Assembly: GCA_018385415.1 (NCBI GenBank)
Contig: JAHAZA010000026.1
Coordinates: 1-46,736 of the forward strand
DNA from: Treponema sp.
GTDB lineage: Bacteria; Spirochaetota; Spirochaetia; Treponematales; Treponemataceae
Length of the DNA: 46,736 nucleotides
Direction of reading: 5' to 3'
Part shown: positions 17,972 to 27,129 of the stretch, in pieces
Layout: each line of letters starts with the position of its first letter
How positions within the stretch are numbered: position 1 is the stretch's first letter
Notes under the pieces: generated by a model
Seen by the model: only the letters and a program-made list of their open reading frames with translations
Told to the model about the DNA's origin: nothing
Databases searched by the model: none
Program-made: the position numbers and the translations under genes

Positions 17972-19480
17972 ATGGCATTTTTCAATATTAAAGATACAGT
18001 TAAAGCTCTTAAAGAAGGAACTGTAACAAGCGCCCAGCTTGTAAAAGATTCCATTGATACATTCGAAAAAGATAAGGCATCAGCAATTCCACTTAACGCA
18101 TTCCTCGAAATGTACAGTGATGCTGCAGAAAAAGCAGAAGCTGCTGATAAAGAAATCGCTGAAGCAAAAGCCGCAGGAACTCTTGATGACCTTTATTCTA
18201 AAAAGCCTTTGCTTGGCGTTCCATTTGCGGTAAAGGACAATATTTCGGTAAAAGGACAGCGCCTTACATGTGGTTCAAAAATCCTTGAAGGTTATGTAGC
18301 CCCATACAACGCAACAGTAATCAACCGCCTTGAAGCTTCTGGTGCAATTCCACTTGGACGCTGTAATCAGGATGAATTTGCAATGGGTTCTTCTACAGAA
18401 TACTCAAGCTATGGTCCTACAAGAAATCCTATCAACCGCGATTTTGTTTCTGGTGGTTCATCGGGGGGGCCTGCAGCTGCTGTTTCTGCAAACCAGGCGC
18501 TTTTTGGTCTTGGAACAGAAACTGGTGGTTCAGTTCGTCTTCCTGCTTCTTACTGTGGAATTTACGGTCTTAAAACAACATATGGCGTATTGAGCCGCTG
18601 GGGTGTTGTAGCATACGGAAGTTCATTGGATCAGGTTGGTCTTTTGGCACATACACCAGATGATATTGCAAAAACACTTTCTGTAATGGCCGGAACAGAT
18701 ATGTATGATGACACAAGTGCAGATCTTCCTGATAGTGATCAGCTTGCAGATCTCGCTGCCTTTACAGACGAAGAAATTTCAAAGCTTAAAATTGCAATTC
18801 CAAAACAGTTCCTTGAAACAGAAGGTATGCTTTCTGATGTAAGTGCTGTATTTGAAAATGTAAAAAACTGGCTTTCTTCAAAAGGAGCAAAGATTGATGT
18901 TGTTGACCTTCCAATTCTTGATGCGTCAATTGCAAGCTATTATGTAATTGCCCTTTCTGAAGCTGCTTCAAACTTGAGCCGCTTTGACGGAATCCGTTAC
19001 GGACGGCGTGTTGATAACGGTCAGGGTTATGATGAACTTTACGTTCAGACAAGAAGTGAAGGTTTTGGACCAGAAGTAAAGCGCCGTATCGTAATCGGAA
19101 ACTATGTTCTTTCTGAACAGTTCTCTGGTGACACATATAAAAAAGGTATGACAGTTCGTGCAAAGATTCAGTCAGAAATGGCAAAACTTTTCGAAAGCTA
19201 CGACATTGTTCTTTGTCCTACATGTCCAACACCAGCATTCAAGCTCGGGCAGAAAGTAGACAGCCCTCTTGAAATGTACTTGAGCGACTTGTTCACTACA
19301 TTCGTTAACCTTGCCCGTATTACTTCTATTTCAATTCCTGCAGGTAAGACAACAGAGGCAAACGGATCAATGCCAGTAGGTATTCAGTTTGCCGGTGCTA
19401 TGTTCAGCGAAGTTAAAGTTCTTAAACTTGCACAGGCATGGGAAAACGAGCACCCAGGGTGTGGCATTCCACTTAAATAA
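17972..19480 (+). CDS. gatA: Glu-tRNA(Gln) amidotransferase subunit A
   Basis: Amidase-signature subunit that releases ammonia from glutamine for transfer to mischarged tRNA. The catalytic Lys is in PFAVKDNIS, the cis-Ser in SGGSSGGP, and the nucleophile Ser in TETGGSVRLPAS. It has 502 residues, a normal length. The usual Ser after GGSSGG is Pro here, encoded across a run of seven G, which is odd in this AT-rich gene. GGAG at the end of gatC precedes the start. A bidirectional-type terminator follows. Confidence 0.96.
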   Translation: MAFFNIKDTVKALKEGTVTSAQLVKDSIDTFEKDKASAIPLNAFLEMYSDAAEKAEAADKEIAEAKAAGTLDDLYSKKPLLGVPFAVKDNISVKGQRLTCGSKILEGYVAPYNATVINRLEASGAIPLGRCNQDEFAMGSSTEYSSYGPTRNPINRDFVSGGSSGGPAAAVSANQALFGLGTETGGSVRLPASYCGIYGLKTTYGVLSRWGVVAYGSSLDQVGLLAHTPDDIAKTLSVMAGTDMYDDTSADLPDSDQLADLAAFTDEEISKLKIAIPKQFLETEGMLSDVSAVFENVKNWLSSKGAKIDVVDLPILDASIASYYVIALSEAASNLSRFDGIRYGRRVDNGQGYDELYVQTRSEGFGPEVKRRIVIGNYVLSEQFSGDTYKKGMTVRAKIQSEMAKLFESYDIVLCPTCPTPAFKLGQKVDSPLEMYLSDLFTTFVNLARITSISIPAGKTTEANGSMPVGIQFAGAMFSEVKVLKLAQAWENEHPGCGIPLK

Positions 19481-19512
19481 ATGTATAAAGCTGACAAGAA
19501 AAACTGTCAGAG

Positions 19513-19556
19513 AAAACAAAAAAGCAGGATCATATTTGATTCTGCTTTTTTGTTTT
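19513..19556. terminator. Bidirectional terminator after gatA
   Basis: AAAACAAAAAAGCAG (19513-19527) pairs with CTGCTTTTTTGTTTT (19542-19556), with further ATCA/TGAT pairing inside. The tract is symmetrical, so it can stop gatA and the convergent TIG-domain gene. Confidence 0.85.
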
Positions 19557-19595
19557 AAATGGATTAATATGTAATGTTTTTCCTTTAAATCTGGA

Positions 19596-21326
19596 TTAGT
19601 AAACTCCAAGAACATCCGGTGTATTCCAGAATGAAGAATAACTTGTAATGTCTTGTGAAGCTTCTTCCCATATGCTTTGTGTTGCATATGATTTAGGAAT
19701 TGAAACTGTTTTTCCATTTGATATTGTGTTCTTTACAGGATTGTAATGCTGAGTGAACATAATATGCTGGGAATCCAGATTTCCGAAATAGTATTTAGCT
19801 GGATTTGCAGGAGGCTGGAAGCTTTTATATTCGAGACCCGCACCTAATGCAGGATCCGCTGGTACCCATCCAAAATCATCAAGATAGAAGTTGACCCACC
19901 AGTGTGGACGTGCATTTTTGTCTGTGTCGATTAAAATTCCGCTCATAACTTTTGCAGGAACACCAACTGTTCGTAACATAGCTGCATATAATACAGCAAA
20001 GTCATAAGCATCACCTTTTTTAGATTTAAGCATATCAAGACAACTTGTGTCACCTTTTCTAAGTTTATCCTGAACCTTGTAATTTGCAATCATGTAATCA
20101 TAAATAAGTTTTGCCTGACGGTATGGATTGATTGATTTATAAACAATTCCCGGCATAAGACGAACCAACTCAGGAACATCTGCAGGTACAAGTTTGTCTG
20201 CTCTTGTGTAAGTCTTATAGAGCATTCGCTGTCTGTTGCGAGGAATTGCCACGTAATCCACATCAATCCATGTTTCTACAGAACGAACTGTAATAACATG
20301 ATTCTGACTGATGCGGTATTTTTCATTTGCGGCATATGAGTTTTTGCCTGTCTTATCCATTGTAATCTGGAATACAGAAGTGTTGTCATAGTTATCAAGT
20401 AATGGTTTTGGATCCTGTTCTGTCAGTTTTACTTCAGGCTGATCAGCAGTCTGCTGTGGTAAAGGAAGTCTCAGGCTTAAGACAGAATCCTTTGTTCCCT
20501 TAATGTCCGAGATATCAGCAGAAGTCTGTACGAGGTACATATTTTTTGTGCCATAATTTTTTACGCCAGCACGCTGCTGTACTTGAAAAGGAACCTTTGT
20601 GGAATTTCCATTTTCTGTTGAAACATATAAATAACCTGAGAACGCTCCGTCAGGAACATAGACTCTGATTTCTGTTTCACTCCAGAAGTCATAGTCAAAA
20701 TCAAGATCAGAGGCATGTATATACTCTGTAGGATCTTCTTTAGGTGTACTGGTTGGATATGCATTTTCAGCTGCCTGCTGACGAGTTTTCTTTGTAGAAA
20801 AGTAAACTTGTGCAGAACTTTTCTTTGTTCCGAAGTTCTTACCGGTGATTGTAAGAATTTCTCCTACATACAAAGTTTCAGCAGATAACGAGGTGATTTC
20901 AGGGCAGGCATAAAGGGAGCTCTGGGGAATTGTAACAGGAATAGCATTTTTATTTGTAAAGAAGTCAGGATTTGAACGACCTGCCCCTGATACAACATAT
21001 AAAAGTCCATCCTGAGTGTTCGAAGGAATGGTTATGACAATTTCATCATCTGTCCAGGAAATATAAGAACTTTCTGTTAAGCGGTTACCTGCGATTTCTA
21101 CATATGAAGTTTCTTTTGAATTGTTAAAATACTTTCCTCTGATTGAAATTACATCGCCGGGGACGCCAACCTGTTGAGAAATAGAAAGGATTACAGGTTT
21201 TTCGTTAACAGTGTAAGTAATGATTGCTGAAAAACCAATGACAATTGCACATACGGCAATAATACAAAGCACCCTGATCCAAGGGTGCTTTCTTATGTAA
21301 TAAGTAAAATTATGCTTGAATTCCAT
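19596..21326 (-). CDS. TIG-domain, transglutaminase-like membrane protein lacking the catalytic Cys
   Basis: A 576-residue protein. An N-terminal transmembrane anchor (about 17-38) is followed by two IPT/TIG immunoglobulin-like domains (about 42-133 and 141-250) and a transglutaminase-like domain (about 395-500). In that domain the motif normally GDCYDFA reads GDAYDFA (Ala440), while the His (PHWWVNF, His475) and Asp (PADPA, Asp491) positions are kept. The enzyme is therefore probably inactive and may act as a binding module. It is the third gene of the ECF sigma/anti-sigma operon, 12 nt after the anti-sigma gene, suggesting an envelope-stress or structural role. Confidence 0.82.
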   Translation of the reverse strand: MEFKHNFTYYIRKHPWIRVLCIIAVCAIVIGFSAIITYTVNEKPVILSISQQVGVPGDVISIRGKYFNNSKETSYVEIAGNRLTESSYISWTDDEIVITIPSNTQDGLLYVVSGAGRSNPDFFTNKNAIPVTIPQSSLYACPEITSLSAETLYVGEILTITGKNFGTKKSSAQVYFSTKKTRQQAAENAYPTSTPKEDPTEYIHASDLDFDYDFWSETEIRVYVPDGAFSGYLYVSTENGNSTKVPFQVQQRAGVKNYGTKNMYLVQTSADISDIKGTKDSVLSLRLPLPQQTADQPEVKLTEQDPKPLLDNYDNTSVFQITMDKTGKNSYAANEKYRISQNHVITVRSVETWIDVDYVAIPRNRQRMLYKTYTRADKLVPADVPELVRLMPGIVYKSINPYRQAKLIYDYMIANYKVQDKLRKGDTSCLDMLKSKKGDAYDFAVLYAAMLRTVGVPAKVMSGILIDTDKNARPHWWVNFYLDDFGWVPADPALGAGLEYKSFQPPANPAKYYFGNLDSQHIMFTQHYNPVKNTISNGKTVSIPKSYATQSIWEEASQDITSYSSFWNTPDVLGVY

Positions 21327-21338
21327 CTTAAGGATATT

Positions 21339-22055
21339 TTATTCACCTAACGATGAAAAATCAACATATGTAGGTAAATATACCTGAAGATATGTATTAT
21401 TGTTTTCGTATGTAAATTCAGGCGAGAAGAAATCATCTGCAAGAAGGTTTGATGCCTGAGAAACAGTTCTTGCTTGGCTTCTGCCAATTGTAGATGCAGT
21501 TGTAAGTCCAGGAAAAACTGAAAATGTATATCTTGCATCATTTGTATTTCTCTCAGTAGACAGCTGCAATGGATAACTTACATTTGATACTTCATTAAAG
21601 ATGCGACTGTGATCAATCGCAAAATCAGATGTTCTCTTAATAGGCTGAACCTGAGCATATGAAGCAGCTACAGCAGTGTCGCTGGCTGCATCTTTAGATC
21701 TCATCCCTACAGGAAGAACAAAAGCAAAAACTGCTGCTGCCGCAATTGCAAATGGGAGGATTTTCTTAGGAGCAGGGAACATTATTGTATGACTGTCCTT
21801 ATTTTCAGAAACAACCTTAGAGTAGCGCATTCTGCTCTGAAGTCGTTCAAAGCTTTCGTCCATAAATTCTTTGTCCAAGGTAATGGATGCAGAATCATAC
21901 TGAAAAGCTTCATGAATTTTTTTCATCTGCTCAAGTTTTGTTCTACATTTAATACAATTGTTCAAATGAGCTTCATATTCTGCTTTATAAATTTCAGGAA
22001 GCTCACCATCAAGGTAAATTGAGTGAATATCATTTTCAGGACAAGTAGACATCAT
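21339..22055 (-). CDS. Anti-sigma factor with zinc-finger domain
   Basis: A 238-residue membrane protein. The N-terminal zf-HC2 (ZAS) domain carries HLNNCIKC, the H-x3-C-x2-C zinc motif that binds the cognate ECF sigma factor. A single transmembrane helix lies at about residues 100-117, leaving about 120 periplasmic residues rich in Ser/Thr/Asn. Its start overlaps the sigma gene end by 20 nt, the classic arrangement of a sigma and its regulator. Release by regulated proteolysis is family knowledge, not visible here. Confidence 0.88.
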   Translation of the reverse strand: MMSTCPENDIHSIYLDGELPEIYKAEYEAHLNNCIKCRTKLEQMKKIHEAFQYDSASITLDKEFMDESFERLQSRMRYSKVVSENKDSHTIMFPAPKKILPFAIAAAAVFAFVLPVGMRSKDAASDTAVAASYAQVQPIKRTSDFAIDHSRIFNEVSNVSYPLQLSTERNTNDARYTFSVFPGLTTASTIGRSQARTVSQASNLLADDFFSPEFTYENNNTYLQVYLPTYVDFSSLGE

Positions 22056-22599
22056 CTTCTCCTAACAGCTTGGCAAGTGCTTCACGGGCTCTGAAAACCC
22101 TTACTTTAACATTGCCTTCTGTAATACCAAGAGTTTTTCCAATTTCTTTATAATTCATATCTGCGTATTCGCGCAAAATAAGAACTTCACGAAGATTGTC
22201 AGGTAACTGTGCAAGGGCTTCTTTTGCCTTTTCAATTGTTTCCTGTCTAAGCAGGTCGATTTCGCCTGAAGTCTGAACACGATGATCTTCGTATAAAGCC
22301 TTCTGGTAAGCCTTCTGTTCCCGCCCTTTTCGCTTTACATAGTTAAGGGCAGCATTTTTTACTACACGGATGAGCCAGAAAGTGGCATCATTCATTGATG
22401 GGAAAACCATCTCTTTTTCACTGGCTTTAATATATGAATCGTGTACCAGATCTTCTGCAACCTCAGGATCATTTACAACCCTGATGGCAACTTTAAACAA
22501 AAGAGACATTGTTGCTTCATATATTTTTCTAAAATCCATAGAATCGGCTAGGTGTAATTCTTCGTTGCCGACTTCGTTTCCTGCTATATCTTTAACCAC
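22036..22599 (-). CDS. ECF-type RNA polymerase sigma factor
   Basis: A 187-residue sigma-70-family factor with only regions 2 and 4. Region 2 (about 24-90) includes DPEVAEDLVHDSYIKA and FWLIRVVKNAALNYVKRKG; region 4 (about 125-180) has LPDNLREVLILREYADMNYK and the helix-turn-helix EIGKTLGITEGNVKVRVFRA. The start is GTG with GGAG 5 nt upstream. It lies 86 nt after the cysS end in the same direction. A promoter could not be identified with confidence; AGAAATTTCT (22629-22638) is a perfect palindrome in the upstream gap. Confidence 0.93.
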   Translation of the reverse strand: MVKDIAGNEVGNEELHLADSMDFRKIYEATMSLLFKVAIRVVNDPEVAEDLVHDSYIKASEKEMVFPSMNDATFWLIRVVKNAALNYVKRKGREQKAYQKALYEDHRVQTSGEIDLLRQETIEKAKEALAQLPDNLREVLILREYADMNYKEIGKTLGITEGNVKVRVFRAREALAKLLGEDDVYLS

Positions 22600-22684
22600 T
22601 CTTTCTCCAAATAGTTACTGAAAAAATAAGAAATTTCTCAGAAAATTCCTAAACACCTATAAATGACCTTAATCTGACCGATAA

Positions 22685-24184
22685 TTACTGTCTTTTCCAT
22701 GTTGGACCAGTAGGAGTGTCGATGATTACGATACCTCTGGCTGCCAGATCGTTACGGATTTTGTCTGCTGTAGCAAAATCCTTTGCTTTTTTTGCTTCTG
22801 TACGCTGAATTACCAAAGCATCGATCTCTGCTGCTTCTGGATCGCCTTCGTGGCTGTCTCCTTGTGGGGCAGCTGCCTTTTTAGCTTCTTCAACAAGGCT
22901 TAATGCAAGAACTGAGTCCATATTCTGAACTAACGCAAGGGCTTCTTCTGGCTTCAATTCTGTGTCTTTTACTGCAAGTTGAACACGGCTTAATGCCTGT
23001 GGTGTTGAAAGATCGTTTTCAAGGTCAGCTTTGAATGCATCAAGGTATTCTTTTGCCTTAGGGCTAAGGCTTGCAAGGTCGGCTGCTTTTCCGTTTGAAG
23101 CGTCAAGAATTGATTTAACCTTGTTTACAAGTGCCTTGCGGGAATTTTTTGCAGAATCCATTCCGTTGAAAGAGAAAACTAAAGGCTTTCTATAATGTCC
23201 TGCAAGAAGAAAATAGCGGTAGTCCAAAGGTTCATATCCTTTGTCTGTAAGGCAGTATCCCTTTTCGCTAGGCAATTTTGTCTGCAATGTAATGAAGTTT
23301 CCTGAAGACTTTGACATTTTTCCGCCTTCAAGAATCAAAAAGTCATTGTGAAGCCAGTAGTTTACCCAAGGACCTTCCTTGCGGTCTTCTTCTGTAAAGC
23401 TTCCTTCTGACTGTGCAATTTCGTTTGTATGATGAACTGGAACATGGTCAATACCACCAGTGTGAATATCAAAGTGCTTTCCAAGGTATTTCATACTCAT
23501 GGCAGAACATTCGATGTGCCAGCCTGGATATCCCCGTCCCCAAGGTGAGTCCCATGTCATAGCCTGATCTTCAAACTTTGATTTTGTAAACCAAAGAACA
23601 AAATCCCCAGGATTGCGTTTGTTTTCGTCTACTACGACAACCTTTCTCTTACCAGCACCTGCCTGAAGCTCTTCCATGTTAAGGTTTGCAAGCTTTGCGT
23701 AATCAGGATAAGTTGAAATATCGTAGTAAAGGTTTCCTCCAGCCATGTATGTGTGGCCGTTAGCTTCAATCTTTTTAATCAGCTCGATCATTTCTGGAAT
23801 ATGATCTGTTGCTTTACAAATTACGTCAGGGTGGCGGATGTTCAATGCATCGATATCTTTCATGAATGCATCTGTGTAGAATTTAGCAACTTCAAGAACG
23901 CTTTGATGACGTTCAGCTGCTGATTTTTTCATTTTATCTTCACCATCATCGTTGTCGCCTGTAAGATGCCCAACGTCTGTAATATTCATTACATGCTTGA
24001 TGTCATAGCCAAGATATGTAAGTGTCCTGTCGAGGATATCAAGGAAAACATATGCGCGTAAGTTTCCGATGTGGGCATAGTTATAAACTGTTGGTCCACA
24101 GCCGTAGAATCCTACAAAGCCTTCATGAATAGGCTTGAATTCCTGCAAAGTTTTTCCCATTGTATTGAATAATTTCAAACTCAT
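22685..24184 (-). CDS. cysS: Cysteinyl-tRNA synthetase
   Basis: Class I synthetase charging tRNA(Cys). The N-terminal zinc-binding Cys (YGCGPTVYNYAHIGNLR) also contains the HIGN form of the HIGH motif, and KMSKSSGNF is the ATP-site loop. The zinc ligands WHIECSAMS and HHTNEIAQSEG are visible. The length of 499 is slightly above average because of an acidic/Ala segment near the C-terminus (about 430-455). The SD GAGG lies 5 nt before the ATG. Divergent from murB, 37 nt apart. Confidence 0.97.
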   Translation of the reverse strand: MSLKLFNTMGKTLQEFKPIHEGFVGFYGCGPTVYNYAHIGNLRAYVFLDILDRTLTYLGYDIKHVMNITDVGHLTGDNDDGEDKMKKSAAERHQSVLEVAKFYTDAFMKDIDALNIRHPDVICKATDHIPEMIELIKKIEANGHTYMAGGNLYYDISTYPDYAKLANLNMEELQAGAGKRKVVVVDENKRNPGDFVLWFTKSKFEDQAMTWDSPWGRGYPGWHIECSAMSMKYLGKHFDIHTGGIDHVPVHHTNEIAQSEGSFTEEDRKEGPWVNYWLHNDFLILEGGKMSKSSGNFITLQTKLPSEKGYCLTDKGYEPLDYRYFLLAGHYRKPLVFSFNGMDSAKNSRKALVNKVKSILDASNGKAADLASLSPKAKEYLDAFKADLENDLSTPQALSRVQLAVKDTELKPEEALALVQNMDSVLALSLVEEAKKAAAPQGDSHEGDPEAAEIDALVIQRTEAKKAKDFATADKIRNDLAARGIVIIDTPTGPTWKRQ

Positions 24185-24186
24185 AT

Positions 24187-24215
24187 TTACCTCGAGCCAA
24201 TAAATATATTATAGT
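24187..24215 (+). promoter_or_regulatory. murB promoter, predicted leaderless
   Basis: TATAGT (24210-24215) ends 6 nt before ATG 24222; a weak -35, TTACCT (24187-24192), lies 17 nt upstream. There is no SD. Support is weaker than for the other sites of this kind. Confidence 0.45.
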
Positions 24216-24221
24216 AAAGAT

Positions 24222-25205
24222 ATGAATAATTTACGGGAAATAGCACAAAAATTCAATATATCAGAGGAATTTGCAGTATACGAAAATGTAGAAATGGCCC
24301 GCCGTTTTTCATTCAAAGTAGGGGGTAGAACTCCGCTTTTAATTGAGCCATTGACAGAAAATGCTCTCTTAAAGGCTTTGAATACATTAGAGGCCGAAAA
24401 AATTCCATATTTTATTCTTGGTGGAGGAACAAACATTGTTTTCTCTGACACCGGTTATGATGGTGTTGTTATTTCCACAGTTAAGCTGAATAATATAGAA
24501 GAAATGCCGTTAAATGAAAATAAGTCTTCCGGTGACCAGGTTGTGTTAAAGTGTCAGTGCGGCACTTTGATGAATACTGTTGTAAACTTTGCAGTAAAGA
24601 ACAGTCTTACAGGACTTGAAGAGTTCTGTGGGCTGCCTGGAACCTGTGGTGGGGCAGGATATATGAATGCACGCTGTTTTAACCGTGAAATCAGCGATGT
24701 TGTGGGAAAAATTACCTATTTTGATAAAATTCCTGGTAAAAAAGACGTGTCAGGTGGAATTTCGGAAATTCCTCAGTTTGTCAGAAAAACTCTGGAATAT
24801 GATAAAACCATGTGGAGCTATAAAATTTCCCCATTTACCGGCACTGATAAAGTAATTTCCAGTGTGGAATTCAGGGTTAAGAAAACCACTGATTCTGGCA
24901 TCCAGCAACGCGCCGCCTCGTTCATGAAAGAAAGGGTAGAAAAAGGTCACTTTAAGTTTCCCTGCGCAGGCAGTGTGTTTAAAAACAATCATGCTTTCGG
25001 AAAACCTACGGGGCAGATTGTTGACGAGCTTGGCTTAAAGGGCCAAACAATCGGCGGCGCTCAGATTGCTCCCTGGCACGGAAATATTATAATCAACCGT
25101 GACAATGCAACTTCGAAAGATATAAAAGCTCTTGTTGAATTTGTAAAAGAACAGGTAAAATCAAAAACAGGATTTGATCTGGAAGAAGAAATTTTATTCT
25201 ATTAA
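24222..25205 (+). CDS. murB: UDP-N-acetylenolpyruvoylglucosamine reductase
   Basis: FAD enzyme that reduces the enolpyruvyl group to give UDP-N-acetylmuramic acid in peptidoglycan synthesis. Visible motifs are the FAD-binding FILGGGTNIVFSD, the GLPGTCGGAGYMNARC pocket, and the C-terminal substrate region CAGSVFKNN with GQIVDELGLKG. The 327 residues fit the family. GTCGGAGYMNARCFNRE differs from the common GTVGGA-GNAG form. It stands alone and divergent from cysS. Confidence 0.94.
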   Translation: MNNLREIAQKFNISEEFAVYENVEMARRFSFKVGGRTPLLIEPLTENALLKALNTLEAEKIPYFILGGGTNIVFSDTGYDGVVISTVKLNNIEEMPLNENKSSGDQVVLKCQCGTLMNTVVNFAVKNSLTGLEEFCGLPGTCGGAGYMNARCFNREISDVVGKITYFDKIPGKKDVSGGISEIPQFVRKTLEYDKTMWSYKISPFTGTDKVISSVEFRVKKTTDSGIQQRAASFMKERVEKGHFKFPCAGSVFKNNHAFGKPTGQIVDELGLKGQTIGGAQIAPWHGNIIINRDNATSKDIKALVEFVKEQVKSKTGFDLEEEILFY

Positions 25206-25273
25206 AACTTTTGTGTGTAACAAAGCCTTAGGAACTTTTATTTTAGTAATATATTAATTTTTAATTCCGATAA

Positions 25274-25302
25274 TTGAAAAAAGGTTTTTGCTGTATTAAA
25301 AT
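25274..25302 (+). promoter_or_regulatory. Promoter of the cNMP protein gene
   Basis: TTGAAA (25274-25279), 17-nt spacer, TAAAAT (25297-25302), then a short leader with AAAAGGG before ATG 25323. TCCGATAA, resembling a sigma-28 -10, lies just upstream (25266-25273). Confidence 0.55.
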
Positions 25303-25322
25303 AAACCCAGGGAGAAAAGGGA

Positions 25323-26510
25323 ATGCTTCAGCTTTCATTTGTTAATTTCAAGAAAGGATCTTATATTGTTGTTGAAGGCCAGGACACTGGAGACCACTTT
25401 TACATTATTCAGGTTGGTCATGTTGCTTGTGTTCATGAGGCAAATGTTCCTGTAAATAAGACAAATAATATTCTTGGCCCTGGTGACTTTATTGGTGTAA
25501 TTCCATGTATGTCTAATCATCTTCAGATTGAATCAGCAATTGCAATGACTGATGTCGTATGTATTTCTGTTCGCCGTGATCAGTATCCTGAATTGATTGA
25601 ACGCAATACACCTGTTGCTATGAAAATTATCCGCACCTTTGCAAATAAGATGCGTCTCTTAAATGAAAATCTTACAAAGCTTGCATTAAACAATGTTGCT
25701 CAGGAATCACCTGAACAGATTTTCTCAAGTGCAGCTTTCTACGAAAAAGAAAAGAAGTTTGATATTGCCGTTTTTGGTTATTATCAGTATCTCAAGGCAA
25801 ACCCTGCTGGCCCAAACTCTGCAGTTGCAAAACAAAAGTTCATACAGCTTAAACCAAAAACTCACGCTGTTTACTTTGAACCTACAACAGATCTGCTTCG
25901 TGTTTATCCAAAAGGAACTATGGTATTCTCAGAATGTCAGGCCGGAGCTGAAATGTATATTATTCAGGATGGTGCTGTTCGTATTACTAAAGTGGTTGAT
26001 GGTCAGGAAGTAATTCTTGCAGTTCTCAAAAAAGGGGATATGTTTGGAGAAATGGCATTGCTTGAAAATAAACCACGTTCTGCAAGTGCAATCGCTCATG
26101 AAAACTGCCGCCTTATGACAGTTAACCGTAAAAACTTTGATCAGATGGTAGCAACACAGCCACAGTTGATTGCACGCCTTACAACAACTCTTGCTGAACG
26201 CCTATGGTCAATGTATCGTCAGCTTGCAAATACTCAGCTTAAAGAGCCTCTCTGGAAGTTAATTGATATGCTGGCTCTTCAGATGGAGAAAGCAAAAGTT
26301 GCTATGGTAGCTGGCAGTAATTATCAGACTGATCTTACAGTTCAGGATATTGTTGATATGTGTGGTCTTCCACAGAATCAGCAGGCTTCTGCTTCATATG
26401 CATTCCAGAATGATTCTCATGTGAAAATTGTAAACGGTAAAATCTTTATTCCTAATTGCGTTGAACTTGCAAAGCAGGCAGCATTTTATCGTAAACAAAC
26501 ACAGAAATAA
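25323..26510 (+). CDS. Double cyclic-nucleotide-binding-domain protein
   Basis: A 395-residue cytosolic protein with two Crp-type cNMP domains, about 1-120 and 185-300. The second has an intact phosphate-binding cassette, FGEMALLENKPRSASA; the first (FIGVIPCMSNHLQIESA) lacks the key Glu and Arg and may not bind nucleotide. A short helical, TPR-like linker (FYEKEKKFDIAVFGYYQYL) joins them. The C-terminal 85 residues contain a possible winged-helix segment (TVQDIVDMCGLPQNQQ) but no clear DNA-recognition helix. Regulators of this double-domain form are known in treponemes. The ligand is unknown. Confidence 0.85.
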   Translation: MLQLSFVNFKKGSYIVVEGQDTGDHFYIIQVGHVACVHEANVPVNKTNNILGPGDFIGVIPCMSNHLQIESAIAMTDVVCISVRRDQYPELIERNTPVAMKIIRTFANKMRLLNENLTKLALNNVAQESPEQIFSSAAFYEKEKKFDIAVFGYYQYLKANPAGPNSAVAKQKFIQLKPKTHAVYFEPTTDLLRVYPKGTMVFSECQAGAEMYIIQDGAVRITKVVDGQEVILAVLKKGDMFGEMALLENKPRSASAIAHENCRLMTVNRKNFDQMVATQPQLIARLTTTLAERLWSMYRQLANTQLKEPLWKLIDMLALQMEKAKVAMVAGSNYQTDLTVQDIVDMCGLPQNQQASASYAFQNDSHVKIVNGKIFIPNCVELAKQAAFYRKQTQK

Positions 26511-26526
26511 TTCCGATAAAGAAGTG

Positions 26527-27120
26527 ATGAAGAATAATATTTTAAAATCACTTAATTCAATAAAAAATTTAATTGTTCTCGTAATTATGCTTTGTGCCTG
26601 CTCAATTTGTTTTGCACAAAGTTCATCTCAAAAAAAATCAGGTGATTTACCAAAGGGATATGGTGGAGTTGAACTTGGAATGTCTCTCGATGCAACAAAA
26701 TCTGCATTAAAATCAAACTCTGATTTTGGATATAATGGGGACAGAGATGTTTCTCTTTTACCAGGAGAGAATAGAGTACTTATTGAGACAGATGCAAGAG
26801 ATACAGCTCGCTGGTCGTTTCTCGAACAATGCTGGTTTCAGTTTTACGATGATAAGCTATATACAATAATGCTCAATCTGAATAAGAAAAAGGTAGATTA
26901 CTATAGTGTCTACAGTTCTCTTGTTAAAAAATACGGTGAGCCTGTTGAGTTCAGTCCGGAACGTGCTGTATGGAAAAATGACAGTGTTCAGTTAAGTCTT
27001 GAGCGCCCTTTAATTGTAAAGTACATCGATCTTGAAACATTTAATTCTCTTATAAATGAAGCTATGGTTGAAAAAACTGCCCAGGAGCAGTTGAGGGATG
27101 AATTTTTAAACAGCTTCTAG
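26527..27120 (+). CDS. Exported hypothetical protein
   Basis: A 197-residue protein with a clear signal peptide ending near SICFA. The mature part begins after a Ser-rich stretch and includes GYGGVELGMSLDATKSAL, a pattern seen in many short periplasmic proteins of unknown function. I start it at ATG 26527, since earlier codons belong to the end of the cNMP gene. The SD is poor. TAAA-N16-TCCGATAA just upstream (26492-26519) could be a promoter. The DUF192 lipoprotein follows 9 nt later. Confidence 0.7.
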   Translation: MKNNILKSLNSIKNLIVLVIMLCACSICFAQSSSQKKSGDLPKGYGGVELGMSLDATKSALKSNSDFGYNGDRDVSLLPGENRVLIETDARDTARWSFLEQCWFQFYDDKLYTIMLNLNKKKVDYYSVYSSLVKKYGEPVEFSPERAVWKNDSVQLSLERPLIVKYIDLETFNSLINEAMVEKTAQEQLRDEFLNSF

Positions 27121-27129
27121 GTTATATAA

